This document shows positions 45,865 to 54,298 of a stretch of 64,000 nt of DNA, one piece after another. The stretch comes from Leptolyngbya sp. PLA1 (GTDB taxonomy: Bacteria > Planctomycetota > Phycisphaerae > Phycisphaerales > UBA1924), in NCBI GenBank assembly GCA_021405315.1, contig QWIH01000007.1, positions 99,247-163,246 on the forward strand, given 5' to 3'. The stretch's first letter is position 1, and each line of letters starts with the position of its first letter. Under the pieces are notes generated by a model, which did not search any database, had not been told where the DNA came from, and was given only the letters and a program-made list of their open reading frames with translations. The translations under genes and the position numbers were made by a program.

Positions 45865-46923
45865 ATGCCCACGACCCACGCCGCGTACGCCGCTCCCGCC
45901 GCCACCTCTCCCCTGGGCCCGCTCTCCATCCGGCGGCGCGAGCCGGGTCCGACAGACGTGGCGATGGAGATTCTGTTCTGTGGCGTGTGCCACAGCGACC
46001 TGCATTTCGCCCGCAACGAATGGGGCTTCACGGTGTACCCGTGCGTGCCGGGGCACGAGATCGTGGGGCGTGTGACGGCGGTGGGGACGAAGGTCAGCCG
46101 TTTCAAGGTGGGGCAGACGGTGGCCGTGGGATGCATGGTGGACTCATGCCGAGAATGCGCGAGCTGCCGCGACGGGCTGGAGAACTACTGCGAGAAGGGC
46201 TCGACTTTCACGTACAACAGCCCTGACAAGTTCGGGACCGGCCCACACACCTTCGGCGGGTACTCCACCGCGATGACCGTGGATCAGGCGTTTGTGCTGA
46301 GCGTGCCCGAGTCGCTCGACCCCGCCGGTGCGGCCCCGCTGCTCTGCGCCGGCATTACGACCTACTCCCCGCTGCGCCATTGGAAGGTGGGGCGTGGCAC
46401 GCGGGTCGGCGTCGTCGGGCTCGGGGGACTGGGCCACATGGCGCTGAAGCTGGCCCACGCCATGGGCGCGGAGGTCACGCTCTTCACGACATCGCCGGGC
46501 AAGGCGGCCGACGCCCGTCGGCTCGGCGCCCACAACATCGTGATCTCCCGCGACGAGGCGCAGATGAGCAAGGCCGCCAACTCGCTTGACTTCATCGTGA
46601 ACACCGTCTCCGCCTCCCACGACCTCAACCCGTTCATGAACTGCCTCCGACGCGACGGCGCCATGTGCCTTGTCGGCGCGCCCGAGCACCCGCACCCACC
46701 CATCAATGTCATGGGCCTCATTTTCCAGCGCCGCTCGCTCGCCGGCTCCCTCATCGGCGGCATCCGCGAGACCCAGGAAATGCTCGACTTCTGCGGCACG
46801 CACGGGATCGTTTCCGACATCGAGCGCATCCCGATGCAGAAGATCAACGAGGCCTACGAGCGCATGCTCAAGAGCGACGTCCGCTACCGCTTCGTCATCG
46901 ATCTCGCCTCGCTCAAGGGCTGA
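45865..46923 (+). CDS. Zinc-dependent NAD(P) alcohol dehydrogenase (YahK/CAD type)
   Basis: A 352-residue medium-chain dehydrogenase that interconverts alcohols and aldehydes. Catalytic zinc ligands: G-V-C-H-S-D (Cys) and P-G-H-E (His/Glu). The structural zinc site has four cysteines in C-R-E-C-A-S-C and N-Y-C. The Rossmann motif is G-L-G-G-L-G-H-M near residue 190. The Y-N-S-P-D-K and G-G-Y-S segments are typical of the cinnamyl-alcohol/YahK branch, usually NADPH-linked. AAGGAAG precedes the ATG, and a TAGAGT hexamer lies further upstream (45831-45836). Confidence 0.92.
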   Translation: MPTTHAAYAAPAATSPLGPLSIRRREPGPTDVAMEILFCGVCHSDLHFARNEWGFTVYPCVPGHEIVGRVTAVGTKVSRFKVGQTVAVGCMVDSCRECASCRDGLENYCEKGSTFTYNSPDKFGTGPHTFGGYSTAMTVDQAFVLSVPESLDPAGAAPLLCAGITTYSPLRHWKVGRGTRVGVVGLGGLGHMALKLAHAMGAEVTLFTTSPGKAADARRLGAHNIVISRDEAQMSKAANSLDFIVNTVSASHDLNPFMNCLRRDGAMCLVGAPEHPHPPINVMGLIFQRRSLAGSLIGGIRETQEMLDFCGTHGIVSDIERIPMQKINEAYERMLKSDVRYRFVIDLASLKG

Positions 46924-46991
46924 GAACCAATCCGGATCTCCCTGGGCGTCACCGACGACTGCGCAAACCCTGTGTTCGGGGTGTGTTGTGA

Positions 46992-47019
46992 TTGCGGCGA
47001 CGTGCGGACGGCTTATGAT
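46992..47019 (+). promoter_or_regulatory. Sigma-70-like promoter TTGCGG-N16-TATGAT
   Basis: TTGCGG (46992-46997) and TATGAT (47014-47019) with 16-nt spacing, 62 nt upstream of the dockerin-protein ATG. Expected transcription start near 47026, leaving a normal leader with CAGGAG. Confidence 0.55.
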
Positions 47020-47081
47020 GTGTTGTTGCTGCACCGCGAGCCGTATCGCGGCGGAGCGACCGTTCACCCAGGAGCATCGCC

Positions 47082-48674
47082 ATGCGTTCCGCCGCTCTGC
47101 TGTTCTGCGTCGCCGGTCTGCCCCTCGCCGTCCATGCGCAGTCGATCCCCGAGGTGATCTACTCCAAAGTCGGGAGCCACCCGACGGCGACGATCCCGGG
47201 CGCCCTCGACGCGAGCGGATCTCCCGTCGTTGCCGAGTTCCGCGCGCTGGAAGACCTCGTGGGCTCCACCGACGGCACGCAGTGGCTCCTCAAGGGTCGC
47301 ACCCAGCTTGGAAGCGACCTCGAAACCATGCTCATGCTCGGCTCCGGCGCCACCGGCTCGGTGCTGATCCAGGAAGGCCAGCCCGCGCTGGGCGGCGGGT
47401 GGTATGACTTCATCGGCTCCGGCGTCGGCCGCTTCAACTCCGCCGGCGACTTCGCGTTCAGCGTCCGCGTTCGCACCGGCGCCACGGGCTCCACCAGCGC
47501 CGCCGACGGGCAGCGCGTGCTCAAGTCCACAGCCGGCGTGCTTTCCCTCGAGTTCAAGCAACTCGATCCCTACACCGGTCTCTCCGACACCAACCCCTCC
47601 GGCGATGAGACCGTCGGGAACTCCGTCGGCTCCATCCACCTGCTCGATGAGGGCACCATCGGCTGCCAGGACAGCACCATCAACAACATCCACACCTCCC
47701 GCCGTCCGGCGATCTTCTATGACCGCGCGATGTTCCACCAGACCGGCGTGACCACGATCGTCGCGATGGGCGGGCTCGGAAACCGCCCCTGGAGCACGAT
47801 CGACGCCAACGAGTTCTACACCACCCCCGACGGTTCCCACTGGATCGCCGAGGGCCAGGTCACTCTCCCCACCTCCGGGACCGTCCGCGTGCTCGTCCTC
47901 GACGGCAGCGCCGTCCTACAGGCCAATGAAGCCGTGCCCGGATCGACGCTCGTGCTCGGAGACGTTTTCCAGTCCGCGATCAGTGCGGGCGGGCACTGGA
48001 TCTCACGAGGCCGCGACAGTTCCGGCACCGCTTCCACCGCTCCCGACTGGCTCGTGCTCGATGGAGCCGTCGTCGCGGAGACCGGCGCTCCGCTCATCAC
48101 CGGATCCTCCGAGACGCTCGGCGACACCTTCTCCACCCTCGCCGTCGACAACGCCGGCAACTACGCCTTCGTCGCGAGTGTCGCGGGCGGCAACCCCGCC
48201 TCCGACACGGTGCTCATCTACAACGGCACGCACATGCTCGCCCGCGAGGGCGACCCCGTCGATCTCAACGGCAACGGGCTCCCCGATGACAACGCCTTCA
48301 TCGGCCGCGGTAACAACACCCTCGCCGCCTTTCTCCCCAACAACTCCCTCTTCCTGTCCGCCGACGGGCACGCCTACTTCCTCGCCAACCTCCGCGACGG
48401 CGACGGCAACGACCTCAACTCCACCTCCAGCCCCGCCTTCGGAACGCCCAACGCCCTCCTTCGCGTCGCGCTCCCCACCGTTCAGCCCCCCTGCGACCCC
48501 GACCTCAACCAGGACGGCAACGTCGACCAGGACGACATCTCCTACCTCATCAACGTCGTGGGCGGCGGAGAGAACCCCACCGGCATCGACCCCGACTTCA
48601 ACCACGACGGCAACGTCGATCAGGACGACGTCTCCGCGCTCATCAACACCGTCGGGGGCGGCGGCTGCCCTTGA
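47082..48674 (+). CDS. Exported beta-propeller-like protein with dockerin-type C-terminus
   Basis: A 530-residue protein with a signal peptide (residues 1-19, ending A-V-H-A-Q). The body is rich in beta strands and Asn/Ser/Thr/Gly, with recurring W-L/I-x-x-G and F-x-x-x-G-x-Y/F-A-F units; repeats near 35-130 and 350-450 suggest a propeller or sandwich, but no family is certain. It ends in the 60-residue double dockerin-like module (48492-48671). CAGGAG precedes the ATG, and a two-box promoter lies 62 nt upstream. It is a third protein of the same exported class in the window. Confidence 0.78.
   Translation: MRSAALLFCVAGLPLAVHAQSIPEVIYSKVGSHPTATIPGALDASGSPVVAEFRALEDLVGSTDGTQWLLKGRTQLGSDLETMLMLGSGATGSVLIQEGQPALGGGWYDFIGSGVGRFNSAGDFAFSVRVRTGATGSTSAADGQRVLKSTAGVLSLEFKQLDPYTGLSDTNPSGDETVGNSVGSIHLLDEGTIGCQDSTINNIHTSRRPAIFYDRAMFHQTGVTTIVAMGGLGNRPWSTIDANEFYTTPDGSHWIAEGQVTLPTSGTVRVLVLDGSAVLQANEAVPGSTLVLGDVFQSAISAGGHWISRGRDSSGTASTAPDWLVLDGAVVAETGAPLITGSSETLGDTFSTLAVDNAGNYAFVASVAGGNPASDTVLIYNGTHMLAREGDPVDLNGNGLPDDNAFIGRGNNTLAAFLPNNSLFLSADGHAYFLANLRDGDGNDLNSTSSPAFGTPNALLRVALPTVQPPCDPDLNQDGNVDQDDISYLINVVGGGENPTGIDPDFNHDGNVDQDDVSALINTVGGGGCP
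48492..48671 (+). repeat. Double dockerin-like calcium-loop module, copy 3
   Basis: Sixty codons from C-D-P-D to G-G-G-G-C-P, with loops D-L-N-Q-D-G-N-V-D-Q-D-D and D-F-N-H-D-G-N-V-D-Q-D-D. It aligns without gaps to the two other copies. Confidence 0.85.
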
Positions 48675-48702
48675 GCCACCACCGGCCGTGATCGTCACAG
48701 GG

Positions 48703-48732
48703 CCCCGCCGGAACACCCGCCGGCGGGGTCAT
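48703..48732 (+). terminator. Hairpin in the convergent gap before ppk
   Basis: CCCCGCCGG (48703-48711) pairs with CCGGCGGGG (48720-48728), 28 nt after the dockerin-protein stop; TCATTT follows, a weak T-tract. Confidence 0.5.
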
Positions 48733-48751
48733 TTCCGCGGCTTCAACCGAG

Positions 48752-50947
48752 TCACTCCGGATGGGCCTCGCGCATCAGCGTCTCAAAGGTGCCCGCGGCC
48801 TCGGGCGAAGTCGGGTCCGCGTCCGGCGCCGGCGTCAGCCTGGCGTACGTCCCGTGGGGCGAGAGCTCCCACGCGCAGCGCCGGTCCGCCAGGTGCACCT
48901 CGAAGATGCGCTGCAGCCGACGCCTCGCGTCGCGATCCCGCACCGGAACCGCGACCTCGACCCGGTTCGAGAGGTTTCGATACATCCAGTCCGCGGAGCC
49001 GAAGTACCACTCGCCGTCGATCGGGTCCTCCTCGCCGGCGCCGAAGTAGAAGAGGCGTGAGTGCTCGAGGAACCTCCCGACGATGGAGATGACGCGGATG
49101 TTCTCCGAGAGCCCCGGCACGCCCGGTCTCAGGCAGCAGAAGCCCCGGCAGATGAGCGTGATCTTGACACCCGCCGCCCCGGCCTCGTAGAGCTTCGCCG
49201 CCATCTCCCGGTCATCGAACGCGTTGATCTTGGCGATGATGCGTCCGGGCCGGCCCTGGCGGACGTGCTGCATCTCGCGGTCAATCATGTCGTAGAACTT
49301 CTGGCGCATCGTGAACGGCGCTACCAGCAGCGTGCCGTACTCGTGCTTCGCTGCGAGCCCCGTGAGAAAGTTGAAGAGGTTCACGAGGTCGCCGGTGAGG
49401 TCCGGCTCCGCGGTCAGCAGCCCGCAGTCGGTGTAGAGCTGAGCGGTCTTGGGGTGGTAGTTGCCCGTCCCCAGGTGGGCATAGCACCTGAGCCCGTGCC
49501 GCTCCTTGCGGACGACGAGACTGGTCTTGCAGTGGGTCTTGAGCCCGGCCACGCCGTAGGCGACGTGCACGCCGGCCTTCTCGAGCTGTCGGGCGAACCG
49601 CACGTTCCGGGACTCATCGAACCGCGCGCGGAGCTCCACGAGGCACGCGACCTGCTTGCCCGCCTCCGCCGCCCGCATGAGGCTTTCGATGAACGGCGAG
49701 TCAGGGCTCGTGCGATAGAGCGTCTGCTTGATGGTCACCACGTCCGGGTCGGAGGCCGCCGCCGCGATGAACCGCTCGACGGAGGCGTTGAAACTCTCGT
49801 ACGGGTGGTGCACGAGGATGTCCTGCTTGCGGATGGCGGCGAAGAAGGCCGCCGCCGCCTTCTCGCCCGCGGGCGCGATCACGACGGGCGCAAGCCGCGG
49901 CGGGATGGCCGGCTTCCACGGGCGGAACTTCAGATCGGGCCTGTCGAGCTCGCAGAGCTCCGCGAGGCCCAGGAAGTCGACGCCCGGCGGCCGGTAGTAC
50001 GCGTCGTGCTGATCCACGTTCAGCTTGTCCAGCAGCCACCGTCGCAGGTCCGGGCTCGCGCCCTCCTCCATCTCCACCCGCACCACGCGCGCAAACCGGC
50101 GCTGCTTGATGTCCGCCTCGATCGATTGCAGCAGATTCGCCGTGTCAAGATCGTCCTTCTGGATGCCGGCGGAGCGCGTCACGCGGAAGTTCGCGAGTTC
50201 GAGGATGTTCAGCCCCGGGAAGAGATCGTCCAGGTTGTTGCGGACGATGTCCTGCAGCATCACGAACCGGTGGTGGCCGGCCTGCCCGCGCGAGGGCAGG
50301 GGCACGTACTGCCTGATCGACGCCGGGAACTTCAGCCGTGCAAACAACGGGTCGGGGGCCTCCCCGTCCGCGGGCACGGGCACGTGCTCCTTCGTCGGGT
50401 CGGAAGCGCGGATCGCCAGGCTCTCGGACAGATTCGAGATGAACGGAAACCGGTGTGTCGGATTCACCGCCAGCGGGGTCAACGCGGGATAGACGTTCTG
50501 CACGTACCAGTCTTGCGCCCACGCGCGGTCCTTGGGCTGCAACTCCGAGTACGCCAGCACCTCGATCCCCGCCCCGCGCAGCGCCGGCACGAGTTGCTCG
50601 GCGTAGATCGATTGGCGCTGCCTGCACAGCCGCGTCACGAACTCGCGGATCTGCAGCAACTGCTGGCGGGGGCTCATGCCGTCCGCGCCGACGGCCTCGA
50701 TCCCCGCGTGCACCTGGCGCTTCACCAGCCCGACCCGCTTCATGAAGAACTCGTCCAGGTTGCTCGTGAAGATCGTGAGGAACCGGACCCGCTCCAGCAG
50801 CGGCACGCTCGAGTCCGCCGACTGCTCCAGCACCCGCCGGTTGAACTCCAGCCAGGAGAGATCGCGGTTGAACGACGGTGCGGCCTCGTCGCCGACGAAC
50901 GCGATGCCGGTCGAGCGGGCCTGGGGCTTGCGGTGGGCGTTGGGCAT
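48752..50947 (-). CDS. ppk1: Polyphosphate kinase 1
   Basis: This enzyme polymerises the gamma-phosphate of ATP into polyphosphate, reversibly. The 731-residue length is normal. Landmarks: N-terminal F-N-R-D-L-S-W-L-E-F-N-R-R (N domain), the phospholipase-D-like catalytic half with Y-A-H-L-G-T-G-N-Y (autophosphorylated His) and the second active-site His in G-R-F-L-E-H-S-R. The ATG at 50947 is followed at once by a basic leader. It has no clear ribosome-binding site; a perfect 14-bp palindrome lies 8 nt upstream. Confidence 0.96.
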   Translation of the reverse strand: MPNAHRKPQARSTGIAFVGDEAAPSFNRDLSWLEFNRRVLEQSADSSVPLLERVRFLTIFTSNLDEFFMKRVGLVKRQVHAGIEAVGADGMSPRQQLLQIREFVTRLCRQRQSIYAEQLVPALRGAGIEVLAYSELQPKDRAWAQDWYVQNVYPALTPLAVNPTHRFPFISNLSESLAIRASDPTKEHVPVPADGEAPDPLFARLKFPASIRQYVPLPSRGQAGHHRFVMLQDIVRNNLDDLFPGLNILELANFRVTRSAGIQKDDLDTANLLQSIEADIKQRRFARVVRVEMEEGASPDLRRWLLDKLNVDQHDAYYRPPGVDFLGLAELCELDRPDLKFRPWKPAIPPRLAPVVIAPAGEKAAAAFFAAIRKQDILVHHPYESFNASVERFIAAAASDPDVVTIKQTLYRTSPDSPFIESLMRAAEAGKQVACLVELRARFDESRNVRFARQLEKAGVHVAYGVAGLKTHCKTSLVVRKERHGLRCYAHLGTGNYHPKTAQLYTDCGLLTAEPDLTGDLVNLFNFLTGLAAKHEYGTLLVAPFTMRQKFYDMIDREMQHVRQGRPGRIIAKINAFDDREMAAKLYEAGAAGVKITLICRGFCCLRPGVPGLSENIRVISIVGRFLEHSRLFYFGAGEEDPIDGEWYFGSADWMYRNLSNRVEVAVPVRDRDARRRLQRIFEVHLADRRCAWELSPHGTYARLTPAPDADPTSPEAAGTFETLMREAHPE

Positions 50948-50955
50948 AGGTGGTG

Positions 50956-50969
50956 GGCGGACGTCCGCC
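50956..50969 (-). promoter_or_regulatory. Perfect 14-bp palindrome in the ppk1 leader
   Basis: GGCGGACGTCCGCC lies 8 nt before the ppk1 ATG. It could be an operator or, as RNA, a short hairpin next to the start codon. An AACGAT hexamer (minus strand, 50978-50983) precedes it. Confidence 0.4.
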
Positions 50970-51101
50970 TGGGGGAGATCGTTGGCCGCCCGGCGCGCGG
51001 ATTCCCCTCATGGTTCTATCGGCCCGAGGACCCCCCGTCAGGAGGGGAAAGTGCTCTTCGAGGCGGCGACGCCGTGCCGCCCGGCGCGGGTGTCCTCGAA
51101 C

Positions 51102-51485
51102 TCACCGCTCCCGTCGGTACGCCACCGCGGCGCACCCGATCGCCTCCGTCACGCGCACGCAGCGCACGTGCGCGTTCGGACTGAGCGCCGGGTCCAGACG
51201 CTCCGCCAGCGCCTCCACGAGGTGTCGGGCGACGAGCTCCGCCGTGGGATTCGTGCGGTCAAAGGGCGGTACGGCGTTGAGCGTGCTGTTGTGAAACGGG
51301 GCGCACAGTTCCACCAGCACCTCGTGCACCGTGTGGAAGTCGCACAGCAGACCGTCGGCGTCCAGCGTGGTCCCCCGGATCGTCGCCGTGACGCGCCAAT
51401 CGTGGCCGTGCAGCGTCTCCGTCACGCCTCCGATGCGGAGAGCGTGAGCGGCGGAGAACGCATGCTCGACGGTGAGCTCGTACAC
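51102..51485 (-). CDS. QueD/6-pyruvoyl-tetrahydropterin-synthase-like protein, catalytic Cys replaced
   Basis: A 127-residue T-fold protein. Zinc ligands are intact: His14 in F-S-A-A-H and His26/His28 in L-H-G-H. The C-terminal V-R-V-T-E glutamate is present. The nucleophile that QueD-type enzymes carry four residues before the HGH histidine is Thr22 (T-E-T-L-H-G-H, where C-E-x-L-H-G-H is expected), so normal carboxytetrahydropterin synthesis is doubtful. The GTG at 51485 lies 2 nt after the YcfL stop, so translation is coupled to the lipoprotein operon. Confidence 0.82.
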   Translation of the reverse strand: MYELTVEHAFSAAHALRIGGVTETLHGHDWRVTATIRGTTLDADGLLCDFHTVHEVLVELCAPFHNSTLNAVPPFDRTNPTAELVARHLVEALAERLDPALSPNAHVRCVRVTEAIGCAAVAYRRER

Positions 51486-51487
51486 GC

Positions 51488-51967
51488 TCAGCGCGCCCCG
51501 CGCACTTCCAGACGCCACGACGCCGCGGTGTCCGTCGAGGACATCCGCAGGAACACCTGCTGCCGGGCGTCGAGCCTCATGAAGCGCCAGTCGGGCTGGT
51601 CGCGCAGGGGCGTGCCGTTGTCCTTCAGGAAGATGAAGCGATACTGCACCCGGGAGAACTCCGAGCGATCCGCCAGAAGCCGACACGGCACGGTCACAGA
51701 CATGATCTCCCGCTGCTCCACCACGGGCTCACCAAAGGCCAGGTGGTTTCGCAGCCCGTACTCGACGGTGATCTGCGGGTACTCGCGCCGCCCGCCGTCG
51801 GGCTGGTCGACCAGGCCCCAGGCCGTCTCGCCCGCCGGCGTGGTGCTGGTGGCGAGCGTGTCCCGCTTGCCCTCGTACGGCGCCTTCTCCGAGTTCCGGC
51901 ACGCGCCGAGCCCCAGCAGGGCCAGCATCGCCGCGACTGTTCCGATGGTCCGATGGTTCGTGCTCAT
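51488..51967 (-). CDS. YcfL/DUF1425-family lipoprotein
   Basis: A 159-residue protein with a lipoprotein signal ending L-G-L-G-A-C (Cys near residue 23). The domain matches the DUF1425/YcfL pattern: a short beta strand pair, V-Q-Y-R-F-I-F-L near residue 107, W-R-F-M-R-L near 126, and a final A-A-S-W-R-L-E-V-R strand. In E. coli ycfL lies next to lpoB; here it is the fourth gene of the operon that begins with an LpoB homologue, which supports the assignment. Function unknown. Confidence 0.75.
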   Translation of the reverse strand: MSTNHRTIGTVAAMLALLGLGACRNSEKAPYEGKRDTLATSTTPAGETAWGLVDQPDGGRREYPQITVEYGLRNHLAFGEPVVEQREIMSVTVPCRLLADRSEFSRVQYRFIFLKDNGTPLRDQPDWRFMRLDARQQVFLRMSSTDTAASWRLEVRGAR

Positions 51968-51985
51968 GCGCGTCCTCCTCGTTGT

Positions 51986-53677
51986 CTATGGCTGTTGGGC
52001 CGGGGCGTTCAGGTTCTCAATGGCGCGCTTCAGCGCGTCGCTGATCGGGCGATAGGGGGGGTGGGCCTGGCCGAAGAGCCGCTGATATCCGGCGCTCCCC
52101 GGCATCGGCGGCACCATCGACCTCCCGCCCTCGAGCACGTGCGCCGCCGCGGGGCCGGCCTCTTCCGCAGTGAGCGCGATGCCCTCCTCGCGATACAGAT
52201 TCTCGAGGTCGTTGGTCGTGTACCCGAGCAGGCGACCGGATGCCTGGTACCGCGCCAGGACCGCCGGCGATGGCCGGCTCGCGTCCATGCCCCCCATGAT
52301 GAAGGGCAGATCGCCCCCCTCCACGGGCCCCGAGTGCTCATTGGAGTACAGCAAGGTCCCCGCGCTCTGCCACGGGCCCGGTGTCGGCGTCAGCCGCACG
52401 TACCGGAGCTGAAGTGGCGGCCCCGTGGGCGGCGGGGGCGCAAGGTCCGTCAGCACGACCCGGCTGGCAGGGTCGCCCGCCACCTCGAGGGTCACGCTCG
52501 CGCCGGGCGCTTCGATCCGCGCCGGCACGATGTACGTGTTCGCCGGGAGGAACTCGCAGTAGCGTGTGTCCGCCGACGCCGTCGCCTTCATGATCGCGCC
52601 CAGGATCGCCACGCCCGCCCCGATAAGCGCCCGGTTCTGTCTCGCCTCGTCGCTCTCGTTGCTCCCCTGCGGAGCTGTCGCGACCGCGACGCCGCCCACC
52701 ATCAGGAGGCTCCCCAGCGTGCTCTTGGCCGCTCGGACGTCCTCGAGGTTGTTCCATGCAAGGCTCTGACCCATCGCCGCCACATCCGCGACCGGAGGCA
52801 GTCCCGAGAGCGCCGCCCCGCCGCTGGCGCCGGACGTCATGGCAAGCCCGGACGACCGCCATGCTGGCTCGAACCGCACCAGGGCGTTGTCCGGGCCGTA
52901 GGCCGTTTTTCGGGGACCAACGCCGTAGTCCACGACGAAGACCGTGTTGAAGTCGCCGGTGCGCAGTTGCTCCGCGAGGGGCCCGAGCGCCGGGTTCACC
53001 GCCGCCGCTTCCCGGAAGTTGTCGGACGCCTCGTCCGCGCGTCCGAGCGCGCGGTTCGCGAGCCCCGCGAGCATGTACCCGAGGGCGAAGTCGGTCTTCA
53101 CCGCGGTGTAGCCGTGGTCGATCAGCGCGTCGCCCGAACCGCCCCGCGCCTCCGCCTCCGCCGCGCGGCGGGCCAGTTCCTCCGCCGTCAACTTCTCGCC
53201 CCGCTCGTTCTCCCCGAAGTCCCGCAGCAGAAACAGCGACGACTGGGCCGCTGCTCGCGCATTGTCCCACTCTCCCCGCATCGCCTTCTGCACCGCGATG
53301 TACGAGTACGCCATCGCCTGCTCGAAGGGCTCGCCCTTCCAGACCCGCACGCGTTCGTTGAAGATGACCGACGCCGCGGTCTTGTCGGCGTTCAGACCCT
53401 GCGTCCGCAGGAGCTGGTACGCCTCGTTCGCCGTCGGTTCCGCCGCGTCCGGCTGCCCGTCGGCGAGCGTGAGTATCAGCAGCCTCAACCGATCGAGGAT
53501 GTACGCGCGGTCCGACGTGTCCGACGCGAGCGAGCCTCCCAGCGTCGCCCGGGCCTCGCCGTACCGCCCGGTCATCGCCGCCGCAGACACCCGCGCGTCC
53601 ACGCGGTCCGCGCTGCTCGCGCACGCCCCGAGCAGGACAGTCGCGGCGAGCATCAGGATGGCGCACACCGGCTTCAT
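51986..53677 (-). CDS. COG3014-like lipoprotein with TPR-type helices
   Basis: A 563-residue protein with a lipoprotein signal ending L-L-G-A-C (Cys near residue 19). An N-terminal helical repeat region (about 30-300) has alternating small and large residues (A-A-A-M-T-G-R-Y-G-E-A at the start, A-M-R-G-E-W-D-N-A-R later), as in TPR proteins. A glycine-rich stretch follows (about 300-380), then a beta domain. The order and gene neighbourhood fit COG3014, which in Vibrio and Shewanella lies with LpoB and YcfL. It starts 1 nt after the previous stop. Confidence 0.7.
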   Translation of the reverse strand: MKPVCAILMLAATVLLGACASSADRVDARVSAAAMTGRYGEARATLGGSLASDTSDRAYILDRLRLLILTLADGQPDAAEPTANEAYQLLRTQGLNADKTAASVIFNERVRVWKGEPFEQAMAYSYIAVQKAMRGEWDNARAAAQSSLFLLRDFGENERGEKLTAEELARRAAEAEARGGSGDALIDHGYTAVKTDFALGYMLAGLANRALGRADEASDNFREAAAVNPALGPLAEQLRTGDFNTVFVVDYGVGPRKTAYGPDNALVRFEPAWRSSGLAMTSGASGGAALSGLPPVADVAAMGQSLAWNNLEDVRAAKSTLGSLLMVGGVAVATAPQGSNESDEARQNRALIGAGVAILGAIMKATASADTRYCEFLPANTYIVPARIEAPGASVTLEVAGDPASRVVLTDLAPPPPTGPPLQLRYVRLTPTPGPWQSAGTLLYSNEHSGPVEGGDLPFIMGGMDASRPSPAVLARYQASGRLLGYTTNDLENLYREEGIALTAEEAGPAAAHVLEGGRSMVPPMPGSAGYQRLFGQAHPPYRPISDALKRAIENLNAPAQQP

Positions 53678-53678
53678 C

Positions 53679-54281
53679 TCAGTCGTACGCCTTTCCGAAC
53701 GCCGTCTTCTTGAACTCGACCGTGTCCGTCCACACCAGCTCGCCGCTCGCCAGGTCGGTCACGCGGCATTCGCACTGGTACGCGTCCGTCCGGTCCAACC
53801 CCGCGCTCCGAGTCGCGGACCTGAACGTCGCCGTCAGTTCGTGCGTGGGACGTCGTCCCGCACCGATCTCGCGCTCGGTCTCGCTCTGGGTCCCCGACGC
53901 AGCCAGATGCTCCGCGGGGATGACGAACGCCACGTTGTAGAGCCTGCGATAGGTCTCCAGGGGGCGGCTGGCCCTCAGCCGGGTCATGATGTACCACCGG
54001 TCCGGCTCGGGGATCACGTCCGACGTGAGGTTCTCGACCTTCTGGATCGCGATGACCACGCGCGGACTCTCCGACGTCCGGCCCCGGAGCCAGTCGGAGT
54101 CCGACAGCTTGTGGACCAGTTCGTCCGCCGTGTACTCGATGTCGTCCACCGAGAGCGTGCTCGACCTCGGCGCGCTCGCGCACCCGCCGACCTCCATGGC
54201 GAGCAATCCCGCTCCCGCCGCCAGCGCCGCCAGCAGCACCGGGGCGGCGGCGGCCCGACCGACTCCACCGATCTTCGTCAT
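53679..54281 (-). CDS. Second LpoB-like lipoprotein
   Basis: A 200-residue protein with a long Ala-rich signal ending V-G-G-C-A (Cys near 34). The mature part shows the LpoB pattern: P-R-V-V-I-A-I-Q-K-V-E-N-L-T-S near residue 75, then W-Y-I-M-T-R-L and R-R-L-Y-N-V-A, with a C-terminal L-V-W-T-D-T strand. It is shorter in its linker and more divergent than the gene at 54299-54901. The start follows GGGGGAG. It is the second gene of the operon, 17 nt after the first. Confidence 0.68.
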   Translation of the reverse strand: MTKIGGVGRAAAAPVLLAALAAGAGLLAMEVGGCASAPRSSTLSVDDIEYTADELVHKLSDSDWLRGRTSESPRVVIAIQKVENLTSDVIPEPDRWYIMTRLRASRPLETYRRLYNVAFVIPAEHLAASGTQSETEREIGAGRRPTHELTATFRSATRSAGLDRTDAYQCECRVTDLASGELVWTDTVEFKKTAFGKAYD

Positions 54282-54298
54282 CGCCTGGCTCCCCCGTC

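Noticed and set aside
16482..48671. Recurrent 60-codon blocks suggesting a mobile repeat
   Set aside because: They are in-frame protein modules at gene ends; no flanking insertion features are seen.
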